Shown one piece after another: positions 38,846 through 48,715 of a stretch of DNA of 64,000 bases. The translations under genes and the position numbers were made by a program. Where the stretch lies: positions 1 to 64,000 of the forward strand of contig JAHFQV010000003.1 of assembly GCA_023259175.1 (NCBI GenBank), in the 5' to 3' direction. The notes under the pieces are model-generated. The model was given only the letters and a program-made list of their open reading frames with translations, was not told the DNA's origin and did no database searches. Source of the DNA: Oxalobacteraceae bacterium (lineage in GTDB: Bacteria > Pseudomonadota > Gammaproteobacteria > Burkholderiales > Burkholderiaceae_D). The first letter of the stretch is position 1. Every line of letters begins with the position of its first letter.

Positions 38846-39739
38846 ATGTCAAGAACTGGCGAAGCAATCGATAGTGGCAAAGAATTCGTTTTTAATTTAC
38901 GCGATTTTGAGCGCGTGCGCGAAATTATTTATCGTAGAGCGGGAATTTCACTTTCTGACAGTAAGCAAGAGATGGTTTACAGCCGCCTAGCGCGGCGCTT
39001 GCGGGCAACTGGAATTCAGTCCTTTTCGATCTACCTCGACATGCTCGAACGCGAAATCAACAGCCCAGAGTGGGAATCCTTCACCAATGCTTTGACCACA
39101 AATCTTACTTCTTTTTTTCGCGAGGAACATCATTTTCCCGTGTTAGCCGAGCACGTTAAAAAGAAGAGCGGACCCGTAAGAATTTGGTGTTCGGCCAGTT
39201 CGACAGGTGAAGAGCCTTATTCGATTGCGATGACGGTGTGCGAAGCTTTCGGAACGCTGAAACCGAATGTGAAAATCATCGCCACGGATATTGATACCAA
39301 CGTCCTTGCCACCGCAGCACGCGGCGTTTACAACCTCGATCGTATCGAGAAAATGGCACCGGAAAAAGTGAAGAAATTCTTCCTGCGCGGACGTGGTAGC
39401 AACGAAGGAACCGCTCGTGTCAGGCCGGAATTGCGTGAGCTGATTAGTTTCGAGCAACTCAATTTACTCGATGCGCGCTGGGCGATAGAAGGTGACTTTG
39501 ACGTTATTTTTTGTCGCAATGTGATGATTTATTTTGACAAGCCGACCCAAGCCAATATCTTGCGAAAATTCGTTCCCTTACTCAAACCCGATGGTCTATT
39601 AATTGCTGGTCATTCGGAGAACTTTGTCTATGTTTCAGATGATTTTAAGTTGCAGGGGAAAACTGTTTACGTGCTGGTGAACAAGAGCGAAAAACATACG
39701 GCTCATAAAACGTTTGGGTCAATGAAGGGTGAACTATGA
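38846..39739 (+). CDS. cheR: Chemoreceptor methyltransferase CheR
   Basis: SAM-dependent methyltransferase of 297 residues that methylates glutamates on receptors for adaptation. N-terminal helical domain (to about 85) and catalytic domain with [31 protein letters not shown] and [14 protein letters not shown]. Overlaps cheD by 4 nt (ATGA). Confidence 0.96.
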   Translation: MSRTGEAIDSGKEFVFNLRDFERVREIIYRRAGISLSDSKQEMVYSRLARRLRATGIQSFSIYLDMLEREINSPEWESFTNALTTNLTSFFREEHHFPVLAEHVKKKSGPVRIWCSASSTGEEPYSIAMTVCEAFGTLKPNVKIIATDIDTNVLATAARGVYNLDRIEKMAPEKVKKFFLRGRGSNEGTARVRPELRELISFEQLNLLDARWAIEGDFDVIFCRNVMIYFDKPTQANILRKFVPLLKPDGLLIAGHSENFVYVSDDFKLQGKTVYVLVNKSEKHTAHKTFGSMKGEL

Positions 39740-40341
39740 GTTTGAGCGAAGAACATTTTGCCACCAATATTTATTACGATCGAACTTTCGATTGTGATGC
39801 TGCAAAGATTTTGCCTGGCGAATTTTATTACACAGGTAAAGATATGTTGATCGTTACTGTCTTGGGATCCTGTGTCTCAGCTTGCATACGTGATCGGGTG
39901 TCCGGGGTGGGGGGGATGAATCATTTTATGTTGCCCGATGGGGGTGAGAATTCCGATAATCCTGTTTCCGCATCCATGCGTTATGGCACCTATGCGATGG
40001 AAGTCTTGATTAATGAATTGCTGAAGGCAGGTGCAAGGCGGGAAAATATGGAGGCCAAAGTATTTGGTGGTGGCAATGTGTTGCGCGGATTTACTGCGAT
40101 CAATGTAGGGGAACGCAACGCAAAATTTGTCCTTGATTACCTACGTACAGAGCGTATGCGGGTGATTGCTGAAGATTTGAATGACATCTACCCGCGCAAA
40201 GTCTATTTCTTCCCACGCACCGGTAAGGTCTTAGTTAAAAAATTGAAAGTGGAACACAACGATACATTAAAAAAACGCGAGCAAGACTACGCCAGCCGAC
40301 TCAAAAGCGTACCGGTGGGAGGCGATGTCGATTTGTTTTAG
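39736..40341 (+). CDS. cheD: Chemoreceptor glutamine deamidase CheD
   Basis: Deamidates receptor glutamines, 201 residues. Catalytic Cys46 (VLGSCVSAC) and His63 ([10 protein letters not shown]) are in place. In systems such as Bacillus it also interacts with CheC; no cheC is seen here, and the CheZ proteins take the phosphatase role. The order cheR-cheD-cheB is the conserved proteobacterial set. Confidence 0.96.
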   Translation: MSLSEEHFATNIYYDRTFDCDAAKILPGEFYYTGKDMLIVTVLGSCVSACIRDRVSGVGGMNHFMLPDGGENSDNPVSASMRYGTYAMEVLINELLKAGARRENMEAKVFGGGNVLRGFTAINVGERNAKFVLDYLRTERMRVIAEDLNDIYPRKVYFFPRTGKVLVKKLKVEHNDTLKKREQDYASRLKSVPVGGDVDLF

Positions 40342-40400
40342 TGCTGCTGGCACGAGGTTCGAAATTCTAGCAAACGCGATGGAATGATTAGGGCGGTCGC

Positions 40401-41477
40401 ATGAAAATTAAAGTTTTGATTATTGATGATTCCGCGCTAATCCGAAGTATTTTGACGGAGATCGTGCGCACCCAAGCCGATATGGAGGTGGTGGGAGTCG
40501 CGCCAGATCCTTTGGTGGCGAGGGAATTGATTAAGCAAACCAATCCTGATGTGTTGACGCTGGATGTGGAAATGCCAAAAATGGATGGCTTAGATTTTCT
40601 CGAAAAGCTCATGCGCTTGCGCCCGATGCCGGTCATCATGGTTTCTTCTTTGACCGAACGTGGTTCCGAAATTACGATGCGTGCACTGGAGTTGGGGGCA
40701 GTCGATTTTGTCACGAAGCCAAAACTCTCCATTCAAAGTGGAATGCTGGAGTACGCCCAGGTGATTGCTGAAAAAATTCGCGCCGCCTCGAAAGCGAAAT
40801 TGAAGGCAAGAGTCAGTAGCGCAGCGATGGCATCAAAACAAACGGCGACCACCTTGCCGTCCTTGCGTAATCCCCTCATTAGTAGCGAAAAATTGATCAT
40901 TATCGGCGCTTCGACAGGCGGCACGGAAGCGATTAAGAGTTTTTTGATGCAAATGCCAGCCGATTGTCCAGGGATTTTGATTACCCAGCACATGCCGGAA
41001 GGATTCACGAAATCTTTTGCAAAGCGACTTGATGGTTTGTGCAAAATATCAGTATTAGAAGCGCAAGGAGGCGAGCGGATTTTGCCTGGATATGCGTACA
41101 TTGCACCAGGCCATTCACACCTACTTTTGGCCCGTAGCGGCGCTAACTATGTGACCGAATTGAGCAATGCTGATCCGGTCAATCGTCATCGGCCTGCAGT
41201 GGATGTTTTATTTCGTTCCGCAGCAAAATGTGCAGGTAAAAATGCGGTCGGTGTCATTCTGACGGGCATGGGCAAAGATGGCGCAGAAGGTATGTTAGAG
41301 ATGAAAAATTCGGGCGCTTATAACTTTGCGCAAGATGAAGCCAGTTGTGTTGTTTTTGGGATGCCTAGAGAGGCGATTGCGGCGGGTGCGGTCGATGATA
41401 TCGTTGCGCTCAATGAAATGCCTGCTAAGGTATTGCAATATCTGGAGGAACAAGGCGGACGTGCTTTGCGGGTGTAA
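40401..41477 (+). CDS. cheB: Chemotaxis methylesterase/response regulator CheB
   Basis: Two-domain protein of 358 residues: a receiver with Asp55 ([12 protein letters not shown]) and a methylesterase domain with the Ser of [12 protein letters not shown], His of ITQHMPEGF and Asp of [10 protein letters not shown]. It removes receptor methyl groups when phosphorylated by CheA. After its stop the motif GGGTGTAAACTGG recurs as GGGTGTAGTTTGG 33 nt later. Confidence 0.97.
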   Translation: MKIKVLIIDDSALIRSILTEIVRTQADMEVVGVAPDPLVARELIKQTNPDVLTLDVEMPKMDGLDFLEKLMRLRPMPVIMVSSLTERGSEITMRALELGAVDFVTKPKLSIQSGMLEYAQVIAEKIRAASKAKLKARVSSAAMASKQTATTLPSLRNPLISSEKLIIIGASTGGTEAIKSFLMQMPADCPGILITQHMPEGFTKSFAKRLDGLCKISVLEAQGGERILPGYAYIAPGHSHLLLARSGANYVTELSNADPVNRHRPAVDVLFRSAAKCAGKNAVGVILTGMGKDGAEGMLEMKNSGAYNFAQDEASCVVFGMPREAIAAGAVDDIVALNEMPAKVLQYLEEQGGRALRV

Positions 41478-41556
41478 ACTGGAGTTGAATTTAGCTTAGC
41501 TAGGGTGTAGTTTGGTAACATGATGTTTCATCCTTTCTGAAATCACGGAGTATTTT

Positions 41557-41952
41557 ATGGCTGATCAAAATTTAAAATTTTTAGTCGTCGATGATTTTTC
41601 AACGATGCGGCGTATCGTTAGGAATTTATTGAAAGAACTCGGCTATTCGAATGTGGATGAGGCGGAAGATGGTGCTCTGGGTTTGGCAAAACTCAAGAGC
41701 GGGGATTTTGATTTTGTAATCTCTGATTGGAATATGCCTAACATGGACGGGTTAACCATGCTGCAGCATATTCGTGCCGATCCTTCGCTGGCGAAATTGC
41801 CTGTGTTGATGGTGACAGCTGAGGCGAAAAAAGAGAATATTATCGCCGCCGCCCAAGCTGGCGCGAATGGTTATGTGGTTAAACCGTTCACGGCAGCGAC
41901 ACTCGATGAGAAGTTACAGAAAATTTTCGAGAAGCTCGGTAAGCCTGCTTAG
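41557..41952 (+). CDS. cheY: Chemotaxis response regulator CheY
   Basis: Receiver of 131 residues, very close to the enterobacterial CheY pattern: [24 protein letters not shown], Asp57 in [11 protein letters not shown], and [25 protein letters not shown]. It should bind FliM and switch motor direction. Placed right before cheZ, its phosphatase, as in E. coli. Confidence 0.97.
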   Translation: MADQNLKFLVVDDFSTMRRIVRNLLKELGYSNVDEAEDGALGLAKLKSGDFDFVISDWNMPNMDGLTMLQHIRADPSLAKLPVLMVTAEAKKENIIAAAQAGANGYVVKPFTAATLDEKLQKIFEKLGKPA

Positions 41953-41978
41953 ACTTTCCGTTCTTCCTAGGGGGATTT

Positions 41979-42623
41979 ATGGCTGATCAATCGAAAGATC
42001 AAAGTCAGAACGACGAGCTACTGATGCGTGTGGGTCACATGACACGCTTGTTACACGATAGTTTGCGTGGCTTGGGACTCGATAAATTGCTGGAGCGGGC
42101 AGCCGAAGATATTCCTGATGCGCGCGATCGTTTGGATTACGTTGCTAAGATGTCTGAACGCGCGGCGCAGAAGGTTTTAAATGCCACCGACGAGGCAATT
42201 CCTTTGCAAGAAGCGCTAGATCAGGGTGCTCACCAGTTGATTTCTGAAATGAAAGCTCTGCTTGACACTAAGAATACCGACGCTGATTTGGATGCGTATC
42301 GGACTAAAACCCTGGCAGTAATCGCTTATCTCGAAATGAGTTCACAGCATAGCAAGCTGACCAAACAACATTTGCTCGACATTATGATGGCGCAGGATTT
42401 TCAGGATTTGACGGGTCAAGTGATCAAGAAAGTGACTGAGTTAGCGCAAAATCTAGAGCAACAATTAGTCCAGTTGCTGATCGAATACTCTCCAGAGCAA
42501 ATCAAAAAATCACCCATTCAAGATGGCTTACTCAATGGGCCGCAAATCAATCCTGAGGGAAAATCAGATATCGTGGCGGATCAGGGTCAGGTCGATGATC
42601 TCTTAGATAGCTTAGGCTTTTGA
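41979..42623 (+). CDS. cheZ: CheY-P phosphatase CheZ
   Basis: A 214-residue helical dimer protein that speeds CheY-P dephosphorylation. The catalytic stretch MMAQDFQDLTGQVIKKV and the C-terminal CheY-binding peptide VDDLLDSLGF match the enterobacterial protein closely. It follows cheY by 26 nt. A second, divergent CheZ-type protein is encoded at 35178-35726. Confidence 0.96.
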   Translation: MADQSKDQSQNDELLMRVGHMTRLLHDSLRGLGLDKLLERAAEDIPDARDRLDYVAKMSERAAQKVLNATDEAIPLQEALDQGAHQLISEMKALLDTKNTDADLDAYRTKTLAVIAYLEMSSQHSKLTKQHLLDIMMAQDFQDLTGQVIKKVTELAQNLEQQLVQLLIEYSPEQIKKSPIQDGLLNGPQINPEGKSDIVADQGQVDDLLDSLGF

Positions 42624-42635
42624 TTAGGTGCCGTC

Positions 42636-43850
42636 ATGAGTGCATGCAACTACTTGGCCAGAGAAGCATTGTTAGACCGGACGCAAAAGGTTTTGGGCTA
42701 CCATTTTTTTTTGCAGAGTAAGGAAAGAACAGGCGAGGCGAATGCCGAGCATTTAGCGACGCTTAGGCAGCTACTCTCTGAGCAATTGCATAGCGAAGAG
42801 GGGCAATATCGTTTGGGTGAGAGTCTGGTTTTTTTTGAGATGACACCATCGGCGTTGCAGTGTGAAAGCCTGAATCGATTTAATCCTGCAAAAACAGTTT
42901 TAATTTTTTCGAAATCCGTATGTATTGAGACCGACTTAATTGACGCGATGAAGCAGCTACGTTCGCGCGGTTTTGGAATTTGTCTGCGTAACGTCGATTT
43001 GAGTACTTTAGATCGTTCTTACTACCCACTCGTCACTCATCTAGAATTGCAATTTGGTGCGCCCAATTTTCCGGCGCAGGTAAAAGTGCTGACGAGTTTG
43101 AAGCAAGCTGAGCTTCAAGTCCTTGCCTGTAATCTGTTGACTTGGCAGGATTTCGATACCTGCGCGGCGTTGGGTCTTTCTTGTTTCGCAGGTAAATTGC
43201 ATCTAAGCCCGCGGGCAAATCAAGCGCAAGCAGGACTCAATACTTCACAAACGACGATTTTGCAATTGATGGAAATGGTCAGAAAAAATACTGAAGTGGC
43301 GAAGCTCGAGGCGGTGTTAAAACGCGATCCGGGCTTGGCCTACAAATTACTGCTTTATATCAATTCGCCGGGATTTGGATTGCGCACTGAAGTCCAATCG
43401 CTCAAACACGCGGTAACGGTGCTGGGTTTTAGCCCACTTTACCGGTGGTTGACCTTGCTGTTAGCAACTGCTACTTCGAACGGCTCTTCGCCGATTTTAT
43501 TGGAGACCGCCATCACGCGGGGGCGATTTGCGGAATTGCTGGGTCAAGCTTTTATGTCTAAAACAGACGCGGAAAATATTTTCGTGGCCGGCATGTTTTC
43601 TTTGCTCGATCGACTCTTGGGTATCTCGATGTCTGACGTACTTGCAAGCATACAATTACCGGAAGCAATCGTTGCTGCGCTACTCAAACGAAGCGGCCCA
43701 TTTGGCCCGTATTTAGCGCTCGCAGAAGCCTGTGAGCTCAATAGTAGTTCTGTCGCTAGCTTGGCGGAAAAATTGCAAATTGCGCCAGACGATGTCAATA
43801 AGGCGCATTGTGCCGCACTTGTCTGGGCGAAAAGCCTAGCTGTCATCTAA
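42636..43850 (+). CDS. HDOD-domain signalling protein (degenerate EAL + HDOD)
   Basis: A 404-residue protein of the YuxH type: an N-terminal EAL-like fold (about 1-195) without the EAL catalytic motif, so probably no phosphodiesterase activity, and a C-terminal HDOD domain (about 205-395; LEAVLKRDPGLAYKLLLYINSPGFGLRTEVQSLKHAVTVLGF is spread over residues 228-270). HDOD proteins are linked to signalling and motility control. It starts 12 nt after cheZ, so it is likely co-transcribed with the chemotaxis genes. Confidence 0.85.
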   Translation: MSACNYLAREALLDRTQKVLGYHFFLQSKERTGEANAEHLATLRQLLSEQLHSEEGQYRLGESLVFFEMTPSALQCESLNRFNPAKTVLIFSKSVCIETDLIDAMKQLRSRGFGICLRNVDLSTLDRSYYPLVTHLELQFGAPNFPAQVKVLTSLKQAELQVLACNLLTWQDFDTCAALGLSCFAGKLHLSPRANQAQAGLNTSQTTILQLMEMVRKNTEVAKLEAVLKRDPGLAYKLLLYINSPGFGLRTEVQSLKHAVTVLGFSPLYRWLTLLLATATSNGSSPILLETAITRGRFAELLGQAFMSKTDAENIFVAGMFSLLDRLLGISMSDVLASIQLPEAIVAALLKRSGPFGPYLALAEACELNSSSVASLAEKLQIAPDDVNKAHCAALVWAKSLAVI

Positions 43851-43867
43851 GCTTGTCACCTAAGGTT
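43842..43867. repeat. 13-bp tandem duplication across the HDOD-gene stop
   Basis: GTCATCTAAGCTT (43842-43854) is followed at once by GTCACCTAAGGTT (43855-43867), 11 of 13 identical. The first copy holds the real stop TAA; the second brings another TAA 13 nt on. Confidence 0.75.
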
Positions 43868-44193
43868 TTTTTACCTCTTATCTGCACTTAATGCGGTATT
43901 CCACCAGCCTTGCTGGAGAACTTCTATTTCGCCTTTTATTCTTAGTGATGACAAGGGAAATGGGGGGTAAATCGCGGCCTATTCCTTCGATGTTTTTTCT
44001 CTGCAATAGCGAATAATTGACACTCAGGGCGAAGTGCTGTTTTGAGCGCAATGGTCCGGGAATTTGGACCCTGAATTTTAATTGATCTTCGACCTGATCG
44101 CGCTGCTCAAGCGAGGTATTTCTTCACGTAAGCGACAGTTAATTTTGGGCGTCTTACGGAATGTAAATCTGAGTTTAATGCATTGAGAAAAAC
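43851..44193. other. Intergenic region upstream of flhB
   Basis: 343 nt without a gene. It should hold the promoter of the flhB-flhA-flhF-flhG-fliA operon, expected to be FlhDC-dependent. I see a short CCAGC/GCTGG stem (43904-43916), an inverted repeat GGTCC / GGACC with 8-nt spacer (44053-44070) and no clear sigma-28 or sigma-54 promoter. Confidence 0.5.
44053..44070. promoter_or_regulatory. Inverted repeat GGTCC-N8-GGACC before flhB
   Basis: Perfect 5-bp arms at 44053-44057 and 44066-44070, about 125 nt upstream of flhB. It could be an operator. The arms are short, and no known family is assigned. Confidence 0.25.
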
Positions 44194-45357
44194 ATGGCAG
44201 AAGACAGTGGATTAGAACGTACCGAACCGGCTTCCCCGCAGCGCTTGGAAAAAGCGCGCGAAGAAGGCGATGTGCCGCGCTCTCGTGAACTTTCCACGTG
44301 TACGATTTTGTTGGCGGCCGCAGGTGGCTTGATTTTTATTGGCCCTGAACTCGAGCATAGTCTTGAGAAATTGCTGAAGTCAGGCCTCGCTTTTGAACGC
44401 GCGAGTGCTTTTGATTTTTCATTTTTATGGACGCAATTAAGTAGCCAGTTAGGAAGTGTGCTGTTGGCGTTTTTACCTTTGGCACTGCTATTCTTGTTTG
44501 CCGCTTTGACTTCTCCCTTATTGATTGGGGGGTGGCTTTTTAGTCTAAAAGCTTTGCAGCCACGATTTTCACGCTTGAATTTTTTTGAGGGCGTGCGCAA
44601 TTTGATCTCCACCCGTTCCGGTGTTGAATTGCTCAAAGCAGTGTTGAAAACGGTTTTGGTGGGATCGGTCGTGGCGATGGTGATTTCCCTGCAAAAAGAC
44701 GCACTTTTCGGTCTAGTGCAAGAACCGCTGGAAGCTGCAACAAGTCATTTAGGACATATGTTGACGATAGTTTTTTTGTCGGTGGTGGGCGGCTTGGTAT
44801 TGATTGCCGCCATTGATGCCCCGTATCAAATGTGGGCCTATGCTGAGAAGCTTAAAATGACCCATCAGGAAATTGTCCAGGAATCGAAAGAGGCGAACGG
44901 CAATCCACAAATTAAAGCAAAAATCCGCGCCCAACAGCGCGAGATGGCGCGTCGGCGCATGATGTCGGCGGTACCCAAGGCCGATGTGGTCGTCACAAAC
45001 CCTAGTCATTATTCCGTTGCCTTGCAATACGCCGATGGTGGCAACGGTGCGCCACGGGTGGTCGCAAAAGGCGCGGATGCCGTGGCCGCGAAAATCAAGG
45101 AAATCGCGAAGGCGCATCGGGTTCCGATTTTAGAAGCCCCTCCCTTAGCGCGCGCCTTGTTTCGTCATACAGAATTGGGCGATGAAATACCGGAGGCCTT
45201 GTATGCAGCAGTGGCCGAAGTATTGGCCTATGTCTTTCAACTGAAGACTTATCAAAAAGCTGGTGGCCTAATTCCACGTATTCCGCGCGATGTGGCCGTG
45301 CCAGCAGGCTACGATACGCTGCCGGCTATACCGGATAGACAGGATGAATTTAGATGA
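44194..45357 (+). CDS. flhB: Flagellar export switch protein FlhB
   Basis: Inner-membrane component of the flagellar type III secretion system, 387 residues with four membrane helices and a cytoplasmic domain that self-cleaves to change substrate specificity from hook to filament. The cleavage motif is N269-P270-S271-H272; the common form is NPTH, so Thr is replaced by Ser at the same position as in Salmonella. The stop overlaps flhA by 4 nt. Confidence 0.97.
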   Translation: MAEDSGLERTEPASPQRLEKAREEGDVPRSRELSTCTILLAAAGGLIFIGPELEHSLEKLLKSGLAFERASAFDFSFLWTQLSSQLGSVLLAFLPLALLFLFAALTSPLLIGGWLFSLKALQPRFSRLNFFEGVRNLISTRSGVELLKAVLKTVLVGSVVAMVISLQKDALFGLVQEPLEAATSHLGHMLTIVFLSVVGGLVLIAAIDAPYQMWAYAEKLKMTHQEIVQESKEANGNPQIKAKIRAQQREMARRRMMSAVPKADVVVTNPSHYSVALQYADGGNGAPRVVAKGADAVAAKIKEIAKAHRVPILEAPPLARALFRHTELGDEIPEALYAAVAEVLAYVFQLKTYQKAGGLIPRIPRDVAVPAGYDTLPAIPDRQDEFR

Positions 45358-47438
45358 ATGCGCTCAATGTACCTGCATGGCTAAATAATGGGCGCAATAA
45401 GGCTTTGGCTGCGCCTATCTTGATCGTCATGATGTTGGCGATGATGATTTTGCCCTTGCCTGCGTTTGTGTTGGATGTGTTCTTTAGTTTTAATATCGCG
45501 CTTTCTATTATCGTTTTATTGACCAGTTTATATACCGTGAAGCCCTTGGATTTTATGGTGTTTCCCACTGTCCTTTTGGTCAGTACGATGCTGAGGTTGT
45601 CACTCAATGTCGCTTCTACTCGGGTTGTCTTAACTGAGGGACATACCGGCCCTGACGCGGCTGGCAAGGTGATCGAAGCTTTCGGGCATTTTCTAATTGG
45701 CGGCAATTACACCGTGGGTATCGTCGTGTTCGTGATTTTGACGATTATCAATTTTACCGTTGTGACTAAAGGTGCGGGTCGCATTGCCGAAGTCGGCGCA
45801 CGCTTTGCCTTAGATGCGATGCCCGGTAAGCAAATGGCGATTGATGCTGATTTGAACGCCGGTTTAATCGCCGAGCAGGAGGCACGCCGTCGCCGTACCG
45901 AGGTGGCGCAAGAGGCTGAATTTTATGGCGCGATGGATGGTGCGAGTAAGTACGTCAAAGGTGATGCGGTGGCCGGTATTATGGTGACGATTATTAATAT
46001 CGTTGGCGGCTTGGTGGTCGGGATGGTGCAGCATGATTTGGATTTCTCGAATGCCTCAAAAATTTATACCTTATTGGCGATAGGTGATGGTCTCGTTGCG
46101 CAAATACCGTCCCTGATTATTTCGACGGCGGCCGGTATCGTAGTCTCGCGGGTCGCTAGCGACGAAGACATTGGTCATCAATTCATCAGTCAATTATTTG
46201 CCAAACCGCAAGTGATGTTTATCACGGCGAGTATCGTTGGTGGAATGGGCGTCATTCCCGGCATGCCGCACATTGCTTTTTTATTGCTGGCATTGGGATT
46301 GGCCGCTTCGGGCGTGGTGCTCAAAAACAAGGCGCAGCAAAATGAACAAGCGACACGCTTACCCGAACCCACAACGAGCAATGCAGCCGAGATTGAAGAG
46401 GCCACTTGGCAAGATATTTTGCCGGTCGATACCTTGGGTCTTGAAGTGGGGTATCGACTGATACCCTTAGTTGATAAAACCCAGGGCGGTGAATTACTCC
46501 GTCGAATAAAAGGTATCCGTAAAAAATTTGCGCAAGACATCGGGTTTTTATCGCCGCCTGTGCATATTCGAGACAATCTGGAATTGAGACCCGCTGCCTA
46601 CCGTATTAGTTTAAAGGGTGTTGAAATAGGTGCCGGTGAGGCGAATATGGGGCAATACTTAGCCATCGATCCGGGCATGGTATCGGGAACCTTGCCAGGG
46701 GTCGTGACGACGGATCCCGCCTTTGGTTTGCCTGCGGTATGGATAGACGCATCGGTGCGTGAATTGGCGCAAACCATGGGGTATACGGTGGTTGATGCGG
46801 GAACGGTGATTGCTACCCATCTCAACCATTTAATTACTTCCAACGCGGCCGAACTTTTGGGACGCAATGAAGTACAAAACTTGCTGGATCATTTGGCTAA
46901 GGATTCACCTAAGCTGGTAGAGGAATTGGTACCGCGCGTCTTGACCGTGTCGGTGGTACAAAGAGTTTTGCAAAATTTATTGATTGAAGGTGTGCATATT
47001 CGTGACTTGCGCACCGTCGTCGAGACGCTTGCCGATTATGCCGCACAGACCCAGGATGCTAATGAGTTGACGACTCATGTAAGAATCGCTTTGGGGCGGG
47101 CGATCGTACAGCAATTATTTCCCCAAGCGCAGGAGCTTTCAGTGATGGCACTCGATCATAAATTAGAACGCGTATTGATGCAGACACTGCAAAGCGGAAA
47201 TAACTTTGATGGCGCGGGACTCGAGCCGGGTTTGGCCGATACTTTAACCGTGCAAACGCAAACTGCGGCGCAACATCAACAAAGTTTAGGGCACACACCG
47301 GTGCTGCTAGTGCCGGCGACGTTAAGGGTTTTGTTAGCGCGATTTTTGCGACGCACTTTGCCGAATGTAAGGGTTTTATCACAAGCGGAATTGCCGGAAA
47401 ATAAAACAATTAGAGTGACCAGTCTGGTTGGGGGCTAA
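45354..47438 (+). CDS. flhA: Flagellar export gate protein FlhA
   Basis: Export gate of 694 residues: about eight membrane helices in the first 330 residues, the FHIPEP-family segment (FPTVLLVSTMLRLSLNVASTRVVL spread over residues 72-95), and the soluble C-terminal domain that docks chaperone-substrate pairs. Coupled to flhB by ATGA and to flhF by a 1-nt overlap. Confidence 0.98.
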   Translation: MNALNVPAWLNNGRNKALAAPILIVMMLAMMILPLPAFVLDVFFSFNIALSIIVLLTSLYTVKPLDFMVFPTVLLVSTMLRLSLNVASTRVVLTEGHTGPDAAGKVIEAFGHFLIGGNYTVGIVVFVILTIINFTVVTKGAGRIAEVGARFALDAMPGKQMAIDADLNAGLIAEQEARRRRTEVAQEAEFYGAMDGASKYVKGDAVAGIMVTIINIVGGLVVGMVQHDLDFSNASKIYTLLAIGDGLVAQIPSLIISTAAGIVVSRVASDEDIGHQFISQLFAKPQVMFITASIVGGMGVIPGMPHIAFLLLALGLAASGVVLKNKAQQNEQATRLPEPTTSNAAEIEEATWQDILPVDTLGLEVGYRLIPLVDKTQGGELLRRIKGIRKKFAQDIGFLSPPVHIRDNLELRPAAYRISLKGVEIGAGEANMGQYLAIDPGMVSGTLPGVVTTDPAFGLPAVWIDASVRELAQTMGYTVVDAGTVIATHLNHLITSNAAELLGRNEVQNLLDHLAKDSPKLVEELVPRVLTVSVVQRVLQNLLIEGVHIRDLRTVVETLADYAAQTQDANELTTHVRIALGRAIVQQLFPQAQELSVMALDHKLERVLMQTLQSGNNFDGAGLEPGLADTLTVQTQTAAQHQQSLGHTPVLLVPATLRVLLARFLRRTLPNVRVLSQAELPENKTIRVTSLVGG

Positions 47439-48715
47439 TGATGAATGTTCAAAAATTTTCAGCAGCGACTTCACGTGAGGCTTTGCGTAAAGTGCGACTG
47501 AGTTTAGGGATCAATGCGGTGATTTTGTCGAATAAAAATGTCGATGGACAGGTCGAGATTTTAGCGATGCAAGACAGCGAAGCGATCGCCTCTCCACAAG
47601 ACATGCTGGCCGAGGAAAAAATTTCCTTTGTGCCGCAACGCGCCGCGCACTTTGCATCTTTAAACGAAAGGGAAGAGCACAGCTTTACAGGACTCACGCA
47701 ACGTCCTTTCGAACAATTTTCTGCGCGCAATGAGCAAGAGGAGTTGGCGCTCTTGAAGGGCGAAATTCGCTCTATGCGCGGCTTATTGGAAGGGAAAATG
47801 TCGGAGCTGGCTTGGCACCATACGCAACAGCAGGCACCCCACAAAGCAGAACTCATGAAAGAAATGTTAGCAACTGGTTTTAGTGCGAGCTTGGCGCGGT
47901 ATGTGCTCGAAAAATTACCGGAAGACGCTAGAGAAGCCCAGGGTCTCGATTGGATTAAGGCGGTGTTGACCCGCAATTTATCGGCCATACACGATGAAAA
48001 TGAATTGTTAGAAAAGGGCGGCATTTTTGCTTTGGTCGGCCCAACGGGTGTGGGTAAAACGACGACGACGGCCAAACTTGCGGCGCGTTGCGTAATGCGA
48101 CATGGGCCGTCGAAATTAGCTTTGATTACCACTGATGCCTATCGCATCGGTGCTTACGAACAGCTGCGCATCTATGGAAAAATTTTGGGCGTGATGGTCC
48201 ATGCGGTCAAAGATCAGACCGATTTGAAAATCGCTTTGAACGAACTAAAAAATAAGCATACGGTATTGATCGACACTGTCGGTGTGAGTCAGCGTGACAA
48301 AATGGTGGCGCAGCAAATTGCCATGTTGTCGCAAGCAGGTAATGGGGTGAAATCTCTTTTGTGTTTGAATGCCACCTCGACGGGTGAAACCCTGAGCGAA
48401 GTGGTGCGCGCTTATCAACATAGTTCTCTGGCAGGCTGTATTTTGACCAAGCTCGATGAGGCCGCAACCATAGGGGGGGCACTCGACATCGCCATCCGGC
48501 AAAAACTCAATATCTATTATGTGGCGAGCGGACAACGGGTTCCGGAAGATTTGCACATCGCGAATAAACAATATTTAGTGGATCGTGCATTCAAATTAAA
48601 ACGGGAAACGGGAGCGTATCGCTTTCATTCGGAAGAATTAGCTTTGCTCATGTCTCCGCCTGGACGCAATTCTTTGTTCGATAAAAATGCCACAACGGAG
48701 GCGCATCTTGCTTAA
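47438..48715 (+). CDS. flhF: Flagellar placement GTPase FlhF
   Basis: SRP-type GTPase of 425 residues that sets flagellar position and number. N-terminal B domain, then N and G domains with the P-loop GPTGVGKTTT (201-210), the TTDAYRIGAYEQLRIYGKIL segment and DTVG in IDTVGVSQRD. Two ATGs in tandem (47438 and 47441) can start it. It is paired with flhG, whose start lies inside its end. Confidence 0.96.
   Translation: MMNVQKFSAATSREALRKVRLSLGINAVILSNKNVDGQVEILAMQDSEAIASPQDMLAEEKISFVPQRAAHFASLNEREEHSFTGLTQRPFEQFSARNEQEELALLKGEIRSMRGLLEGKMSELAWHHTQQQAPHKAELMKEMLATGFSASLARYVLEKLPEDAREAQGLDWIKAVLTRNLSAIHDENELLEKGGIFALVGPTGVGKTTTTAKLAARCVMRHGPSKLALITTDAYRIGAYEQLRIYGKILGVMVHAVKDQTDLKIALNELKNKHTVLIDTVGVSQRDKMVAQQIAMLSQAGNGVKSLLCLNATSTGETLSEVVRAYQHSSLAGCILTKLDEAATIGGALDIAIRQKLNIYYVASGQRVPEDLHIANKQYLVDRAFKLKRETGAYRFHSEELALLMSPPGRNSLFDKNATTEAHLA

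Noticed and set aside
41470..41515. GGGTGTAAACTGG / GGGTGTAGTTTGG after cheB as another stop duplication
   Set aside because: The copies are 33 nt apart rather than adjacent and match in 10 of 13 bases; possible but not counted with the tandem cases.
47449..48132. 227-codon open frame antisense to flhF
   Set aside because: Lies wholly inside flhF with no signal of its own.
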